From Circinella umbellata (taxonomy: Eukaryota; Mucoromycota; Mucoromycetes; Mucorales; Lichtheimiaceae), in assembly GCA_025093555.1 (NCBI GenBank), contig JAIWNF010000085.1, forward strand, positions 62,001 through 126,000: a stretch of 64,000 nt of DNA, given 5' to 3'. Shown piece by piece: positions 11,084 to 22,080 of this stretch (the first letter of the stretch is position 1; every line of letters begins with the position of its first letter). A program made the position numbers and the translations under genes. The notes beneath the pieces were generated by a model. It searched no databases, had not been told where the DNA came from, and was given only the letters and a program-made list of their open reading frames with translations.

Positions 11084-12903
11084 TCAGGCTTTTCTTTCTT
11101 CGTTCTCTTCTTCTTCAAAATCTTCATCTTCACCTTCTTCATCTTCGTCCTCTTCATTTCCTTCTTCTCCTTTTTCTTGATATATTCCTTCTTCTTCGCC
11201 TCTTTCTTCTTCCTCGCTTTCGTCTTCTTCGCTTTCGTCTTCTTCATTCTGTAAAACATCAGTTATCCAACTCTTGTAAGAAATTTTCTTGATATTTCTT
11301 TTACCACGGGATACCCTTTCCATACTGTTTTCTTGACAGTATCTTGTTTCTTCATAAATTCTCTCGAGATCTGATAAAAGGCCCTAAGATAGGTGAAAAG
11401 ATCAGGTTAGACAGAAATACGTAAAATTGGTCCAGGTATGTCTTACGTACCTCTATATTGGAGAGTCCTTTGATTAGGTTTTCAATCCCACCCGTTCAAA
11501 TTCCACCTAATGAGCTTGGGAAAGGGAAGGCACATACTTCTTCAAGCACATACGATTTTCTGCCATTTAATTTTAATACACATAGATGTGCATCAAGACC
11601 CATCATTTGAACGATAGGAAATCTTACTTCTGTTATATCACTCTCTTTTAAGTACGTGGCTTCTTTTAAAAACGAATTCAAGTGACATTTTGTGGCAAGG
11701 ACAGACTTCAGCCTGTCTGAGAATAATTTTGATGGGGTAGCTTTTCTTGCCACTTCTCCGGTACCGCCGTCAAACACTGGCCGGTCTTCTTTCCATACTA
11801 ACAATTGTAAATCAAGTTTGAACCTGAAGTTCAAATTCTTGCAAGGCTTACTCATCGTATCCCCCCTATAAATACATGATTGAAGAAACACAATTAGTTA
11901 CGTAGAATGGGAAAGTATATTCTTGTTATAGTCACACGACATTTTTTTTTATATTACCAATGCAACAAAATCTTTTGGTTTTCTCCAAACCACGTCTCAA
12001 AGACGAACCCCCAAAATTTTATTTGAAGATCAAATTCTGAATATAAGAGCATGCTCAACGGACTCCCCAAATATTTTGCTAGATATAGCTTTTCATTTGG
12101 AGACTCCGTTGGGACAATGAATCTCCAAATCGGTTCTCCAAATCTAGCAAATTTCATTTTTCGGGAGTCCGTTGGGCATGCTCTAAAGCTCGGTATTCTT
12201 TGGACAAAACCCAAGGTTTTTCAATGTATATTTGTAAACTAAATAACATGAAATAATTAGCAATTGTTCTTTCATCATCTCAGACTCTTTTTTTTACTTA
12301 CATAAAGTTATAAATTCGAAGAACTAGTTCTTCTTTTTTGGTTTTTGGTTTGGTCTTGCACGCTTGCTGGTAAGCATCCTTGAGAGTTCTGTTATCCTTT
12401 ATCTAATAAATTTTTTCGTCTACTTTAGCTTATCTAACCCTACAAGCTTATATATGTCTTTATTGAAAGCTTACAAGTTTGAATTTTTTTACCATATTGT
12501 TAATATTATGGTCCTCAGCATGGTATAACTTTTTTCTTTTTACCATCCCCTTTTTGTCTTTTGCAGTCATTAACTTGTCTATAATTTTATTTTTATACAA
12601 ACTACGTGTAAATTTTGTTAGATATCTGGAACATAAAAATCAGTATACAAACTTGAATACAGCCCTTACATTTTAAAATATTTTTGCCGCTTCGTCTCTT
12701 TTTGTTTATTTTTTGTTCTACTACGTCGAACCCTTTCTTCTCCACTTAAAACCTATAAAATAGATTTAGTCACTTTGTTCCTCAGAAACAAACAATCCTA
12801 AATTGTCTCCAATATAAAATTGCTAATACATGGAAATGTCAAAATTTTGTACACATACATCACCCCTTTATTCTTTCAGTCGTCTTCTCTCAACAGCAGC
12901 TTG
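11084..12903 (-). pseudogene. Copy A of the unknown family, 5'-truncated with a nonsense codon
   Basis: Exons 2-7 of the family can be followed on minus: GVFETWFGEN-like exon 5, then the core FDGGTGEVARKATPSK, MMGLDAHLCVLKL and SYVLEEVCAFPFP, then the acidic exon 7 ending ENEERKA. Exon 1 is cut at 12,903, where homology stops at CAAGCTGCTG and sequence X begins. In exon 6 the codon that is CGA in copy A' is TGA here (after SSLGGI). A 137-bp MITE lies inside exon 5. The acidic tail is shorter than in L. The copy cannot make the full protein. Confidence 0.75.
12047..12183. mobile_element. 137-bp PIF/Harbinger-like MITE, left arm
   Basis: The ends are inverted repeats beginning GAGCATGCTCAACGGACTCC and closing with the complement of GAGCATGCCCAACGGACTCC. 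TAA flanks both sides (12,044-12,046 and 12,184-12,186), as expected of the 3-bp duplication made by PIF/Harbinger elements. The corresponding position in copies L and C lacks it. It interrupts exon 5 of copy A. An identical copy sits in the other arm, so insertion came before the A/A' duplication. Confidence 0.75.
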
Positions 12904-13318
12904 AAGAAACCCCCCTTTCTTTCTGTAAAGCTACCTTTAAAAGGATCTTGATACAATCCCGTATTTATACACCAATCCAGTTTTTCATACGGATTGAATC
13001 GGATTCGGATCGTTGGCACACACAATCCTGATCGTTTGTACAATTGGGATCTACAGGTCCGTCGAATTGATTTGAAAATCCCTCATTATAATAATGGGTT
13101 CATGAATCAAGCCTTTTATTTCAGCCCTGTTGTCAAAAAGAAAGTAAAAAAAACGTAAATTTAAAGAAGCTTATGATTATTGCTATATACTTGAATAGAA
13201 AAGGTTGAATTGAGAATGACTTTAAGATAAAAGAAATATATATGACAATTACTATACTTATTAGTGACCACAGTTGAGGCCACAAAAATTCGTGAAAGAA
13301 AGATGCTGACGCACTGAC
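12904..13318. repeat. Central inverted repeat X (left), partner of 14,149-14,564
   Basis: This 415-bp sequence pairs with 14,149-14,564 at a coordinate sum of 27,467. It starts exactly where copy A loses its first exon, just as the partner ends exactly where copy C begins. Both junctions lie at the same point of exon 1. There is no long open frame except low-complexity ones. Its origin is not recognised. Confidence 0.75.
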
Positions 13319-13420
13319 CAATTATGCCGCCCAATTGCAATATATTTTCTCAAATACGTGAATATTGTAAGCAGTCTAAAAATCCAGTAACCCAATCAAA
13401 TTAATTGGGCGGCATAATTG
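13319..13420. mobile_element. 102-bp palindromic-ended element in the left X arm only
   Basis: It opens CAATTATGCCGCCCAATT and closes with the exact complement AATTGGGCGGCATAATTG, an 18-bp terminal inverted repeat. The right arm lacks it. No clear target duplication is visible, so the superfamily is open. It is too short to code. Confidence 0.6.
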
Positions 13421-14148
13421 AAAAAAATGGCAGGTACTAAAAGTCGTGCCATCCATCCCCCCATGACTGCGGTTATTTTATTCCGCTGTACTTGGTCGTG
13501 CCATTGATACCCTAGCCCTGCCGTGAAAGTTGTACTTTTGCATAGATAATATTTTCCAACATATAATGACGTTAAAAAAGCCGGTGCTTTTGTTTCGTTT
13601 TAAATACTTTTCTTTTTGGCTCAATAGTGTACGTTTATATTATATAAATAGAGTACGAAATTATAACAGGGGTGAAATAAAATGATAAATAATGCGAAAG
13701 TTGATTAAATCTTTTTACTAAAGGAAAAATTTAAAAATAATATAAATGTTAGTAGTAAAAAACCATAAAAAAGATTAAGAAGACCAAATGTGTATCTATA
13801 AGATAAACTATTCCCCAAAAATCATATTTGGAATTGTAATAATGTATAAGTCAAGTTAACATACGTGTCATGTACTTCCATTAACCAAAAGTAATACTTA
13901 CATTGGTAAAGAGGGGTTGAGTAAAAAATATACATTACGTATTACCTGATAAATAAGAATAATCTATCATCTCTACACAGATGCGATCCTATTATTATAA
14001 AACTCATATATCATAATATCAAGTGTCAATGGGCAGCTATTGAAACGGTGGGATAGTAGGGCGTGACCGAAGACAACGGAGTCAAATTATGGGGGGATGG
14101 CACGACCGCAGGATGGCACGACTTTTGGATGCTCTCAAAAAAAATAGG
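13421..14148. other. Central loop of the palindrome (no gene seen)
   Basis: This loop separates the X arms. Its two edges still show weak inverse similarity around GTCGTGCCATCC and CCATCCCCCCAT, so the palindrome once extended further inwards. Between them is A/T-rich sequence without a supportable ORF or RNA gene. Confidence 0.5.
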
Positions 14149-14564
14149 GTCAGCGCGTCAGCATCTTTCTTTCACGAATTTTTGTGGCCTCAACTGTGGT
14201 CACTAATAAGTATAGTAATTGTCATATATATTTCTTTTATCTTAAAGTCATTCTCAATTCAACCTTTTCTATTCAAGTATATAGCAATAATCATAAGCTT
14301 CTTTAAATTTACGTTTTTTTTTACTTTTTTTTTTGACAACAGGGCTGAAATAAAAGGCTTGATTCATGAACCCATTATTATAATGAGGGATTTTCAAATC
14401 AATTCGACGGACCTGTAGATCCCAATTGTACAAACGATCAGGATTGTGTGTGCCAACGATCCGAATCCGATTCAATCCGTATGAAAAACTGGATTGGTGT
14501 ATAAATACGGGATTGTATCAAGATCCTTTTAAAGGTAGCTTTACAGAAAGAAAGGGGGTTTTCT
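14149..14564. repeat. Central inverted repeat X' (right)
   Basis: This is the inverse partner of 12,904-13,318. It runs directly into copy C at TACAAGCTTGCTGTTGAG, which corresponds to the LLQAAVE codons of exon 1. The open frame across it is low complexity and not thought to be coding. Confidence 0.75.
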
Positions 14565-16130
14565 ACAAGCTTGCTGTTGAGAAAAGGCGATTAAAAGAAC
14601 TCACCGGTGATGTATGTATACATGGTTTTCTGTTAGCAATTTTTATGTTGAAAACAACTTAGGACTGTTTATTTTTGAAAAACAAAGTGACTAAATCTAT
14701 TTTATAGGCTTCAAATAGAAAAGAGGTTGGACGTACAACAAAAGATAAACGAAAAGAGACAAAGCGTCAAAGATATTATAAAATGTAAGGACTTTATTCG
14801 CGTTTGTATACTGATTTGTGTTCCATATATCTAACATAATTTACACACAGTTTATGTAGAAATAACATAAAAGACAACGCGATGACTTTTAATAACAAGA
14901 AGGGGATCGTAAAAAGAAGAAAACTACATCACGCTGAAGATTATAATGTTAACAGTGTAGTAGAAAAACTAAAAGTCGTAAGTTTTCAATAAAGACATAT
15001 ATAAGCTTTAGGGTTAGATAAGCTAAAGTAGACGAAAAAAATTATTAGGTAAAAGATAACAAAAGGTTGAAATGTGCCTACCAGCAAGCGTGTAAGATGA
15101 AGCCAAGAACGAGAAAAGAAGAATTAGTTATTCGAATTTATAATTCTATGTAGGTAAAAAAAAGAATCTAAGAGGATGAAAGAACAATTGCTGATTATTT
15201 TATGTTGTTTAGTTTACAAATACATACTAAAAAGCCGTGGGTCTTGTCAAAAGAATACGGAGTCCCTGAGGGCTTTATAACGCCACAATTACAACTGACA
15301 AGGGGGATAAATGAACTTATATTCAGAGCTTGATCTGCAAGTGAAATTTTGGGGATTTGTTTTTGAAACATGGCTTGGAGCAAGCCAAAGAGTTATGTTG
15401 CATTGGTAATATCAAAAAAAAAAAAAAAAGTCGTGCGACTATATCAAAAATATACTTTCCCATTCCAACTAATCGTGTTTCTTCGATCATGTATTTATAG
15501 GGGAGATACGATGAGTGAGCCCTGTAAGGATTTGAACCTGAGGTTCAAGTTTGATTTAAGACTGTTAATATGGAAAGAGGATGGTCCAATCTTTGACGGC
15601 GGGACGGGAGAAGTAGCACGAAGAGCTACAGTATCAAAATTATTTTCAGACAGACTAAAGTCTGTTCTCGCAACAAAATGCCATATGAATGATTTTTTTA
15701 AAGCAGTACCATATTTGAAAGAAAGTGAAATAACAGAAATCAAACTACCTATTGTTCAAATAATGGGTCTTGATGCACATTTATGTGCATTAAGATTAGA
15801 TAGTAGACAGTCGTATGTACTTGAAGAAATTTGTGCATTCCCCTTCCCCAGCACCTTACATGGTATCCAGTCTGGAGGTATTGAAAATTTGATTAATGGA
15901 CTTTCGCATATAGAGGTAAGACATACTCGAACGGACTTTACATAATCATTCTGTTTTACCTAATATTTTCACCTATTTTAGACTCTTTTGTTGGATCTCG
16001 AACGAACGTACGAAGAAGCAAGATACTGTCAAGAAGATAGTATGAAAAGGGTGTCGCGTGGTGGTAAAAAAAAATGCCAAGAAAATGTCTTACAAGAGTT
16101 GGACAACTGATGTTCTACTGAATGAAGATA
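14565..16130 (+). pseudogene. Copy C of the unknown family (L-like), truncated at both ends
   Basis: Homology begins inside exon 1 and continues through exon 6, with the core FDGGTGEVARRATVSK, MNDFFKAVPYL and QIMGLDAHLCALRL almost identical to copy L. Exon 7 starts normally, but an A-run has one extra base at about 16,068, shifting the frame. Homology stops near 16,130 just before the acidic tail. Lack of exon 1 start, the frameshift and lack of tail make this a dead copy. It is closer to L than to A or A'. Confidence 0.75.
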
Positions 16131-16548
16131 AAGTTTTTTTCGGTTCGGTTCGGTTCCGGCTCTTCGGTTCTCATGCGGACCCATTGTTGTGATGCGTGAT
16201 GGCAAAATGGTTTAATGATTGTGAAAATTGACGAAACTGCACCTTCACACCATCACATATATAATGACGAACAACTCTAATAAAAGGAATGCGACAAACC
16301 CAAGTGGAGCTGCTAAAAAAAGTAAATTAATGCTTTCTGTTCGGGAACGGCCAACTTAATATGAACCTCTTAACAGTGAAATGTTGGTTTGAAGTTGGCC
16401 TAAAAGTCGATAAAAAGAAGAAAGGAGGCGCTACAAAGAAGACGACGGACGGTCTAGTCGTTAGTGTGGTCAACCATTTGTTAATTCCGGACGGAAGCAG
16501 TCAACCACAGCAAATCGAGAAGAATAATTAGAAGGATATTATTTTGAA
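16131..16548. other. Junction stretch after truncated copy C (no gene seen)
   Basis: This stretch begins with TTCGGTTCGGTTCCGG and has a higher G/C content than the surrounding spacers. It replaces the acidic tail and the S2 spacer seen after other copies. No ORF longer than a few dozen codons or terminal repeat could be supported. It may be the 5' flank of the F-box-like relic that follows. Confidence 0.4.
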
Positions 16549-17320
16549 AATGCCAGCTGAATTGCTCATTAATATCTTATAACTTTTGTCATAAGAATAA
16601 GTTGCGCCTACAGCATTGGTTTGTCGATCGTGGTACCAGCCGGCTAACAACAAGTTAAACTTTATGACGTAGTTTTACTATTCATCGCCATGACATTGCA
16701 CTATTTGTTGTGATAAAAACTATTAGGGTTATATATACAAGACTTCAAATATGTGCATGATAGTAGTAAACTCTTGGTAACTCATACCTTTGATATTATG
16801 CATGGTGACTTGAAAAGATCTGTGGAATCAATTATTACATCTCAAGGAATGGTGCAATTGTCAATAATCAGTTTTTTTAATATTCAATATCCTATTCTTG
16901 ATGTTACATGCAAGCTATTGTTGGAAGGCTTGCGAAAATGCGATGGATGACCATCCATATGAACAGTGATTTTCGGCGGGAAGGAAATGCTAAAATTCCG
17001 GAAGATTCGGTCTTTCTCATCTATGCAGCAGCTTGTCTACTCCATGGCCGATGGTTTTATATAGGATGCAAAATATATACCATGGAGGATAATGGTCTCT
17101 ATGCGAATGCTCCTTGATGTATAGCTGCAGTCACCATTACTGCGGGTCTATTTTTCGGCACTCTTCGTTACGTGAGCGCGTGAGAGCTTCTTGTCCACGA
17201 CTTGAACGAACAAGTACAGCAATTTCAAAAGATTCATGGTGTAAATTTGTTCTCATTACGAGCACGGATTATCAAAAGAGCCGGATTGTACACTATTTAG
17301 TATGACACTTTTTTGTCTAA
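16549..17320 (+). pseudogene. F-box-like protein relic, probable source of tandem repeat T
   Basis: At 16,550 the reading MPAELLINIL, interrupted by stops, continues to VAPTALVCRSWYQPANN, the expected F-box pattern of two helices and a CRSWY motif. Further coding-like pieces follow: LKRSVESIITSQG, VTCKLLLEGLRK, MTIHMNSDFRREG, IGCKIYTMEDNGLYANAP and ELLVHDLNEQVQQF, in more than one frame. The section from about 16,905 on aligns with the T unit, and its end aligns with the T/S1 border of both arms. This is therefore the least decayed copy of the sequence amplified as T. F-box assignment is by motif only. Confidence 0.5.
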
Positions 17321-19419
17321 GCAAAGACATATTTTTTGCCTTTCCCAATAATATAAATATCTTCTTAATTATTTCAAATAAACTTTTTTTCAATACTATT
17401 TTTACTTTATCAATCTTTTAGTCTTTTAACAATCAAATGATGGATCTGATGATAGTTTTCATTGGGCAAGAAGCTTTTCGAAACCCATCATTTTTGTGGA
17501 TTCCCACGTACGTATGTAAGTACATAATTTTCCTGGATATAAGAACTAACCCCCAAGTACAATTATATATTATATCTTTCTCTTACAAAGTACTACGTAT
17601 AATCACACATAGAACACTTCAATATATTGCAAATTACATAATATTAGTATTCAACAAATTGACAACTGTGTCTACCATACTACGTAGCCATAGTTTTATT
17701 GATTCTATTATGACTGAATGAAATCTTATTAGTACGTGCGTAAGCAAAAGAAAAAGATTTAAATGATCAAGGCCAAAAACTCATTTACATTTTTTTTTCT
17801 TAGCTATGTTCTTCAGCTATTTCGCTTGTATCTTTTTTTGAAGGTTTACGTAAGAAAAATGTTTATGCTTGTTCCATCTTGAGCAGCTTATTGATTACTT
17901 TGATATGTTAACCCATGATTTATCGATTTTCGACTTTTCAACAAAATATAATTAAAAGAAGAATACTAGTATTTCTTTTAAATATAGTGATACCGCACTG
18001 GTAATATCCAGCTCTTAAATATGCTGTACGTATTTTCATAGCACGTCATTTTTATTGAAAAAAAAATTGAGGCATGGAATTTGTTTTCTTACAAGACTAG
18101 TAAGCAATAATAAAGGACTGTGGGTTTTTTTTTTTATAAGTACGTAAAATTGAAAGGTCAAGAAATTTATTGATTTCCATGACAACAAGACTAATACGTA
18201 GTCATTTTTTTAAATAGTGGCAATATCTCATAATATAATATGATACTATCAACAATAGCAATATAGTGTTTACGTGGTGTTACTTTGATCAAGTATGCTT
18301 CTAATAAAAAAATATAGATAAAATTTAGGCGACGTTTTACTATAATGTACGCGTTTTTTACACCATTCTATTCTTTACCTTCTGTTGCTACGTAATTAAG
18401 TTTCTCGGTTCTTCTGGATTCATGCTATTTTTAAAAAATATTATAATGTATCATAGTTTCGATAGCAACCCATTTTTACGTTCTTCATATAACGTTTTGT
18501 GAATATTTGGCAAACGCTGCTTTCATTTTTTTTTTATTGCCATTGTAATGCTAAATTGTTTAAAGACGATGTCATAAAATGCTGCTGATATGTGGTATTT
18601 TTTGATATATAAACATACAAATTAACAATGTTCCGCTACAGCCAATTGTTATTTTATTCCTTACCTTCGAGGTTTGAGATTATCATCGGTTCGAGTGTAT
18701 TGTGTAAAAGCATTAGCCATATTCGTCAGGCATTTTGTGCGGTGTATGAAATATGGTGTACTCTCTTCTATGCTTGTTTATTCGTTTTTGTTGGGATTAT
18801 TACTATAAAAAGTAGCAATTAAAAAAAGGGTCTAAACAATAATAAAGTGTCTTTTTATTTGGTAAATAAAAAAAAAATAGCGGTTTTTGTAAGAAGAGAT
18901 AAAAAAAAGCACATGAATGTTGTTGAGAAAAAAAAACAGGTTTTTTTTTGTTGTTGCGTCGAATGGAAAAATAACGTGACCGATTTTCGGCTGCGCGTTT
19001 TTTTTTTACCAACAAAACAATCTACACGATAGATGAAGACCGATGAGACCAAAGGTTTTATCGTTATCCACGGTTTTTTGGTTTTTTGGTTTTTTTTTTT
19101 CAGTATCTTAAATCGTGGTTTGACCATAACAGATGAAAATTGATATCTGGATATCATATAAAAAAAACAGACAAAGACAGACGTTTTCTGTTTATCTTTG
19201 TTTTCGTTGATCACAGTCAGTGAACCCACCGTTCTGGACAGAAAACAACAGAAAAAAAAACCTGTTTTTGCACATGATTTTTCTTTGCATAAGAGATTCA
19301 TGCTGTCTTTAAGAAAGCCTTATTAAAAATACATAAATACTCGACTAGAAATTTATTTAAGCATGAGATTTTTCACTTAATAAGATATTATCTTTACCTT
19401 TTTATTCTCATTTATAACT
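17321..19419. other. Spacer S1 upstream of gene A' (no gene seen)
   Basis: This is the inverse of 4005-6130, with scattered differences. It pairs at a coordinate sum of 23,369, whereas copies L and C pair at 18,533, so about 4.8 kb differ between the two stretches. The 64-codon ORF at 18,628-18,822 is the partner of 4547-4741 and is not considered a gene. The last 300 bases presumably contain the promoter of gene A'. Confidence 0.55.
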
Positions 19420-20211
19420 ATGCCTTCAAAACGAAAAAACACGAAACTTTTAAAAACTCTCACTGATGTCACTGATAAAAGACTACTATTACAAGCTGCT
19501 GTCGAAAAAAGACGATTGAAAGAATTGACTGGTGATGTACGTATACTAAATTATGACATTTCTACGTATTAGCAATTTTATATTGGAGACAATTTAGGAT
19601 TGTTTGTTTCTGAGGAACAAAGTGACTAAATCTATTTTATAGGTTTTAAGTGGAGAAGAAAGGGTTCGACGTAGTAGAACAAAAAATAAACAAAAAGAGA
19701 CGAAGCGGCAAAAATATTTTAAAATGTAAGGGCTGTATTCAAGTTTGTATACTGATTTTTATGTTCCAGATATCTAACAAAATTTACACGTAGTTTGTAT
19801 AAAAATAAAATTATAGACAAGTTAATGACTGCAAAAGACAAAAAGGGGATGGTAAAAAGAAAAAAGTTATACCATGCTGAGGACCATAATATTAACAATA
19901 TGGTAAAAAAATTCAAACTTGTAAGCTTTCAATAAAGACATATATAAGCTTGTAGGGTTAGATAAGCTAAAGTAGACGAAAAAATTTATTAGATAAAGGA
20001 TAACAGAACTCTCAAGGATGCTTACCAGCAAGCGTGCAAGACCAAACCAAAAACCAAAAAAGAAGAACTAGTTCTTCGAATTTATAACTTTATGTAAGTA
20101 AAAAAAAGAGTCTGAGATGATGAAAGAACAATTGCTAATTATTTCATGTTATTTAGTTTACAAATATACATTGAAAAACCTTGGGTTTTGTCCAAAGAAT
20201 ACCGAGCTTTA

Positions 20212-20348
20212 GAGCATGCCCAACGGACTCCCGAAAAATGAAATTTGCTAGATTTGGAGAACCGATTTGGAGATTCATTGTCCCAACGGAGTCTCCAAAT
20301 GAAAAGCTATATCTAGCAAAATATTTGGGGAGTCCGTTGAGCATGCTC
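20212..20348. mobile_element. 137-bp PIF/Harbinger-like MITE, right arm
   Basis: This is the inverse, essentially identical copy of the element at 12,047-12,183, at the same position in exon 5 of the family gene and with the same TAA flanks. Confidence 0.75.
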
Positions 20349-20596
20349 TTATATTCAGAATTTGATCTTCAAATAAAATTTTGGGGGTTCGTCTTTGAGA
20401 CGTGGTTTGGAGAAAACCAAAAGATTTTGTTGCATTGGTAATATAAAAAAAAATGTCGTGTGACTATAACAAGAATATACTTTCCCATTCTACGTAACTA
20501 ATTGTGTTTCTTCAACCATGTATTTATAGGGGGGATACGATGAGTAAGCCTTGCAAGGATTTGGACCTCAGGTTCAAACTTGATTTACGATTGTTA

Positions 20597-20665
20597 CAGT
20601 CGAAACCCGCTTTTTGCACACCTCTTAGCCTAAATCCCACCTGTGCAAAAAGCGGGGCTTGACTG
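20597..20665. mobile_element. 69-bp pogo/Fot1-like MITE with TA duplication
   Basis: The element starts CAGTCGAAACCCGCTTTTTG and its other end, complemented, is CAGTCAAGCCCCGCTTTTTG, so it has 24-bp terminal inverted repeats with three mismatches. TA flanks it at 20,595-20,596 and 20,666-20,667. The other arm has the empty site, TTGTTAGTATGG. CAGT ends with TA duplication are typical of pogo/Fot1-group elements. Confidence 0.85.
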
Positions 20666-21659
20666 TAGTATGGAAAGAAGACCGGCCAGTGTTTGACGGC
20701 GGTACCGGAGAAGTGGCAAGAAAAGCTACCCCATCAAAATTATTCTCATACAGGCTGAAGTCTGTCCTTGCCACAAAATGTCACTTGAATTCGTTTTTAA
20801 AAGAAGCCACGTACTTAAAAGAGAGTGATATAACAGAAGTAAGATTTTCTATCGTTCAAATGATGGGTCTTGATGCACATCTATGTGTATTAAAATTAAA
20901 TGGCAGAAAATCGTATGTGCTTGAAGAAGTATGTGCCTTCCCTTTCCCAAGCTCATTAGGTGGAATTCGAACGGGTGGGGTTGAAAACCTAATCAATGGA
21001 CTCTCCAATATAGAGGTACGTAAGACATACTTGGACTAATTTTACGTATTTCTGTCTAACCTGGTCTTTTCACCTATCTTAGGGCCTTTTATCAGATCTC
21101 GAGAGAATTTATGAAGAAACAAGATACTGTCAAGAAGACAGTATGGAAAGGGTATCCCGTGGTAAAAGAAATATCAAGAAAATTTCTTACAAGAGTTGGA
21201 TAACTGATGTTTTACAGAATGAAGAAGAAGAAAGCGAGGAAGACGAAAGCGAGGAAGAAGAAAGAGGCGAAGAAGAAGGAATATATCAAGAAAAAGGAGA
21301 AGAAGGAAATGAAGAGGACGAAGATGAAGAAGGTGAAGATGAAGATTTTGAAGAAGAAGAGAACGAAGAAAGAAAAGCCTGATTGAAAGTTTGGATGAAG
21401 AGTATGATTAAACAGTAACAAACTGTGGTTGAAAAATAAAGAGCCAACATAAAAATTAATAAAGCATACATATGGATATTTTAGCTATACCCAATAAAAT
21501 AATTCATTGCTGTCATTTTTATCGCAATTGAATGACTTGAACATAAATTGAACATAAACCATAATGAAAATCTATTTTGAATTACAGTAACTAAATTAAA
21601 TGCAGGTTGGGGGTGATACCTTTCCAAAAATAATTTTATTCTTTGGTTCCTGGTAACTC

Positions 21660-22080
21660 TATCATCATCAACGAAGAAATAGCTTCAAATCCTTTTGGTT
21701 TTCTGATGGTGTATTTAGGCTCTTGTACTTTTAAACACACATATTTGACCATGTAAGCACAGAACCAGTCTTTTGACGTGGCCAAGTATTCAGAACAGCG
21801 CTTAGCCTTGTTCCTTGAATTGGATCGCGATATAACTGCAGTACCACTCGCCGCTCATCCGATAGATCCAAAGAAGTGGTAATGTGTATTTTATTTTTAA
21901 CATTGTTTATAAAAGAACGCCAAAATAATGGATTGAAAAACGATCCGGGTTTCTAATTTATTTCAGGGCAGCAAGTCAATAAGTGTGATAAACATTCTTC
22001 TACTCAACTCGAAAATTCATTCAAATCTCTAGATAAGTTGATAACTGAGTAAAATAATAAAGAAAAAATAACTTATCAGA
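21660..22080 (+). pseudogene. Second relict ORF of the unit, copy A'
   Basis: The plus strand shows NSIIINEEIASNPFGFLMVY, a stop, then SFDVAKYSEQRLALFLELD and ITAVPLAAHPIDPKKW. A possible intron (GTAATG to TTTCAG) leads to GQQVNKCDKHSSTQLENSF. The reading frame is kept between this copy, A and L, which suggests an old protein-coding gene now dead. I do not recognise the family. Confidence 0.45.

Larger units (their letters stand above)
19420..21382 (+). pseudogene. Copy A' of the unknown family, full-length but split by two MITEs
   Basis: The copy starts MPSKRKNTKLLK and keeps all seven exons with good splice sites, ending in an acidic exon (IYEETRYCQEDS through ENEERKA). Exon 6 contains a 69-bp insertion plus duplicated TA at 20,597-20,667. 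This adds 71 nt and brings an in-frame TGA, so the core after DLRLL is lost. Exon 5 also carries the 137-bp MITE at 20,212. Apart from these it is nearly identical to copy A, and unlike A it keeps exon 1 and the CGA codon after SSLGGI. Confidence 0.75.

Noticed and set aside
12904..14564. Central X..X' segment as one transposon with long terminal inverted repeats
   Set aside because: Both flanks are the same 3' side of the gene family. A simple insertion cannot create that, so I describe it as an inverted-duplication junction.
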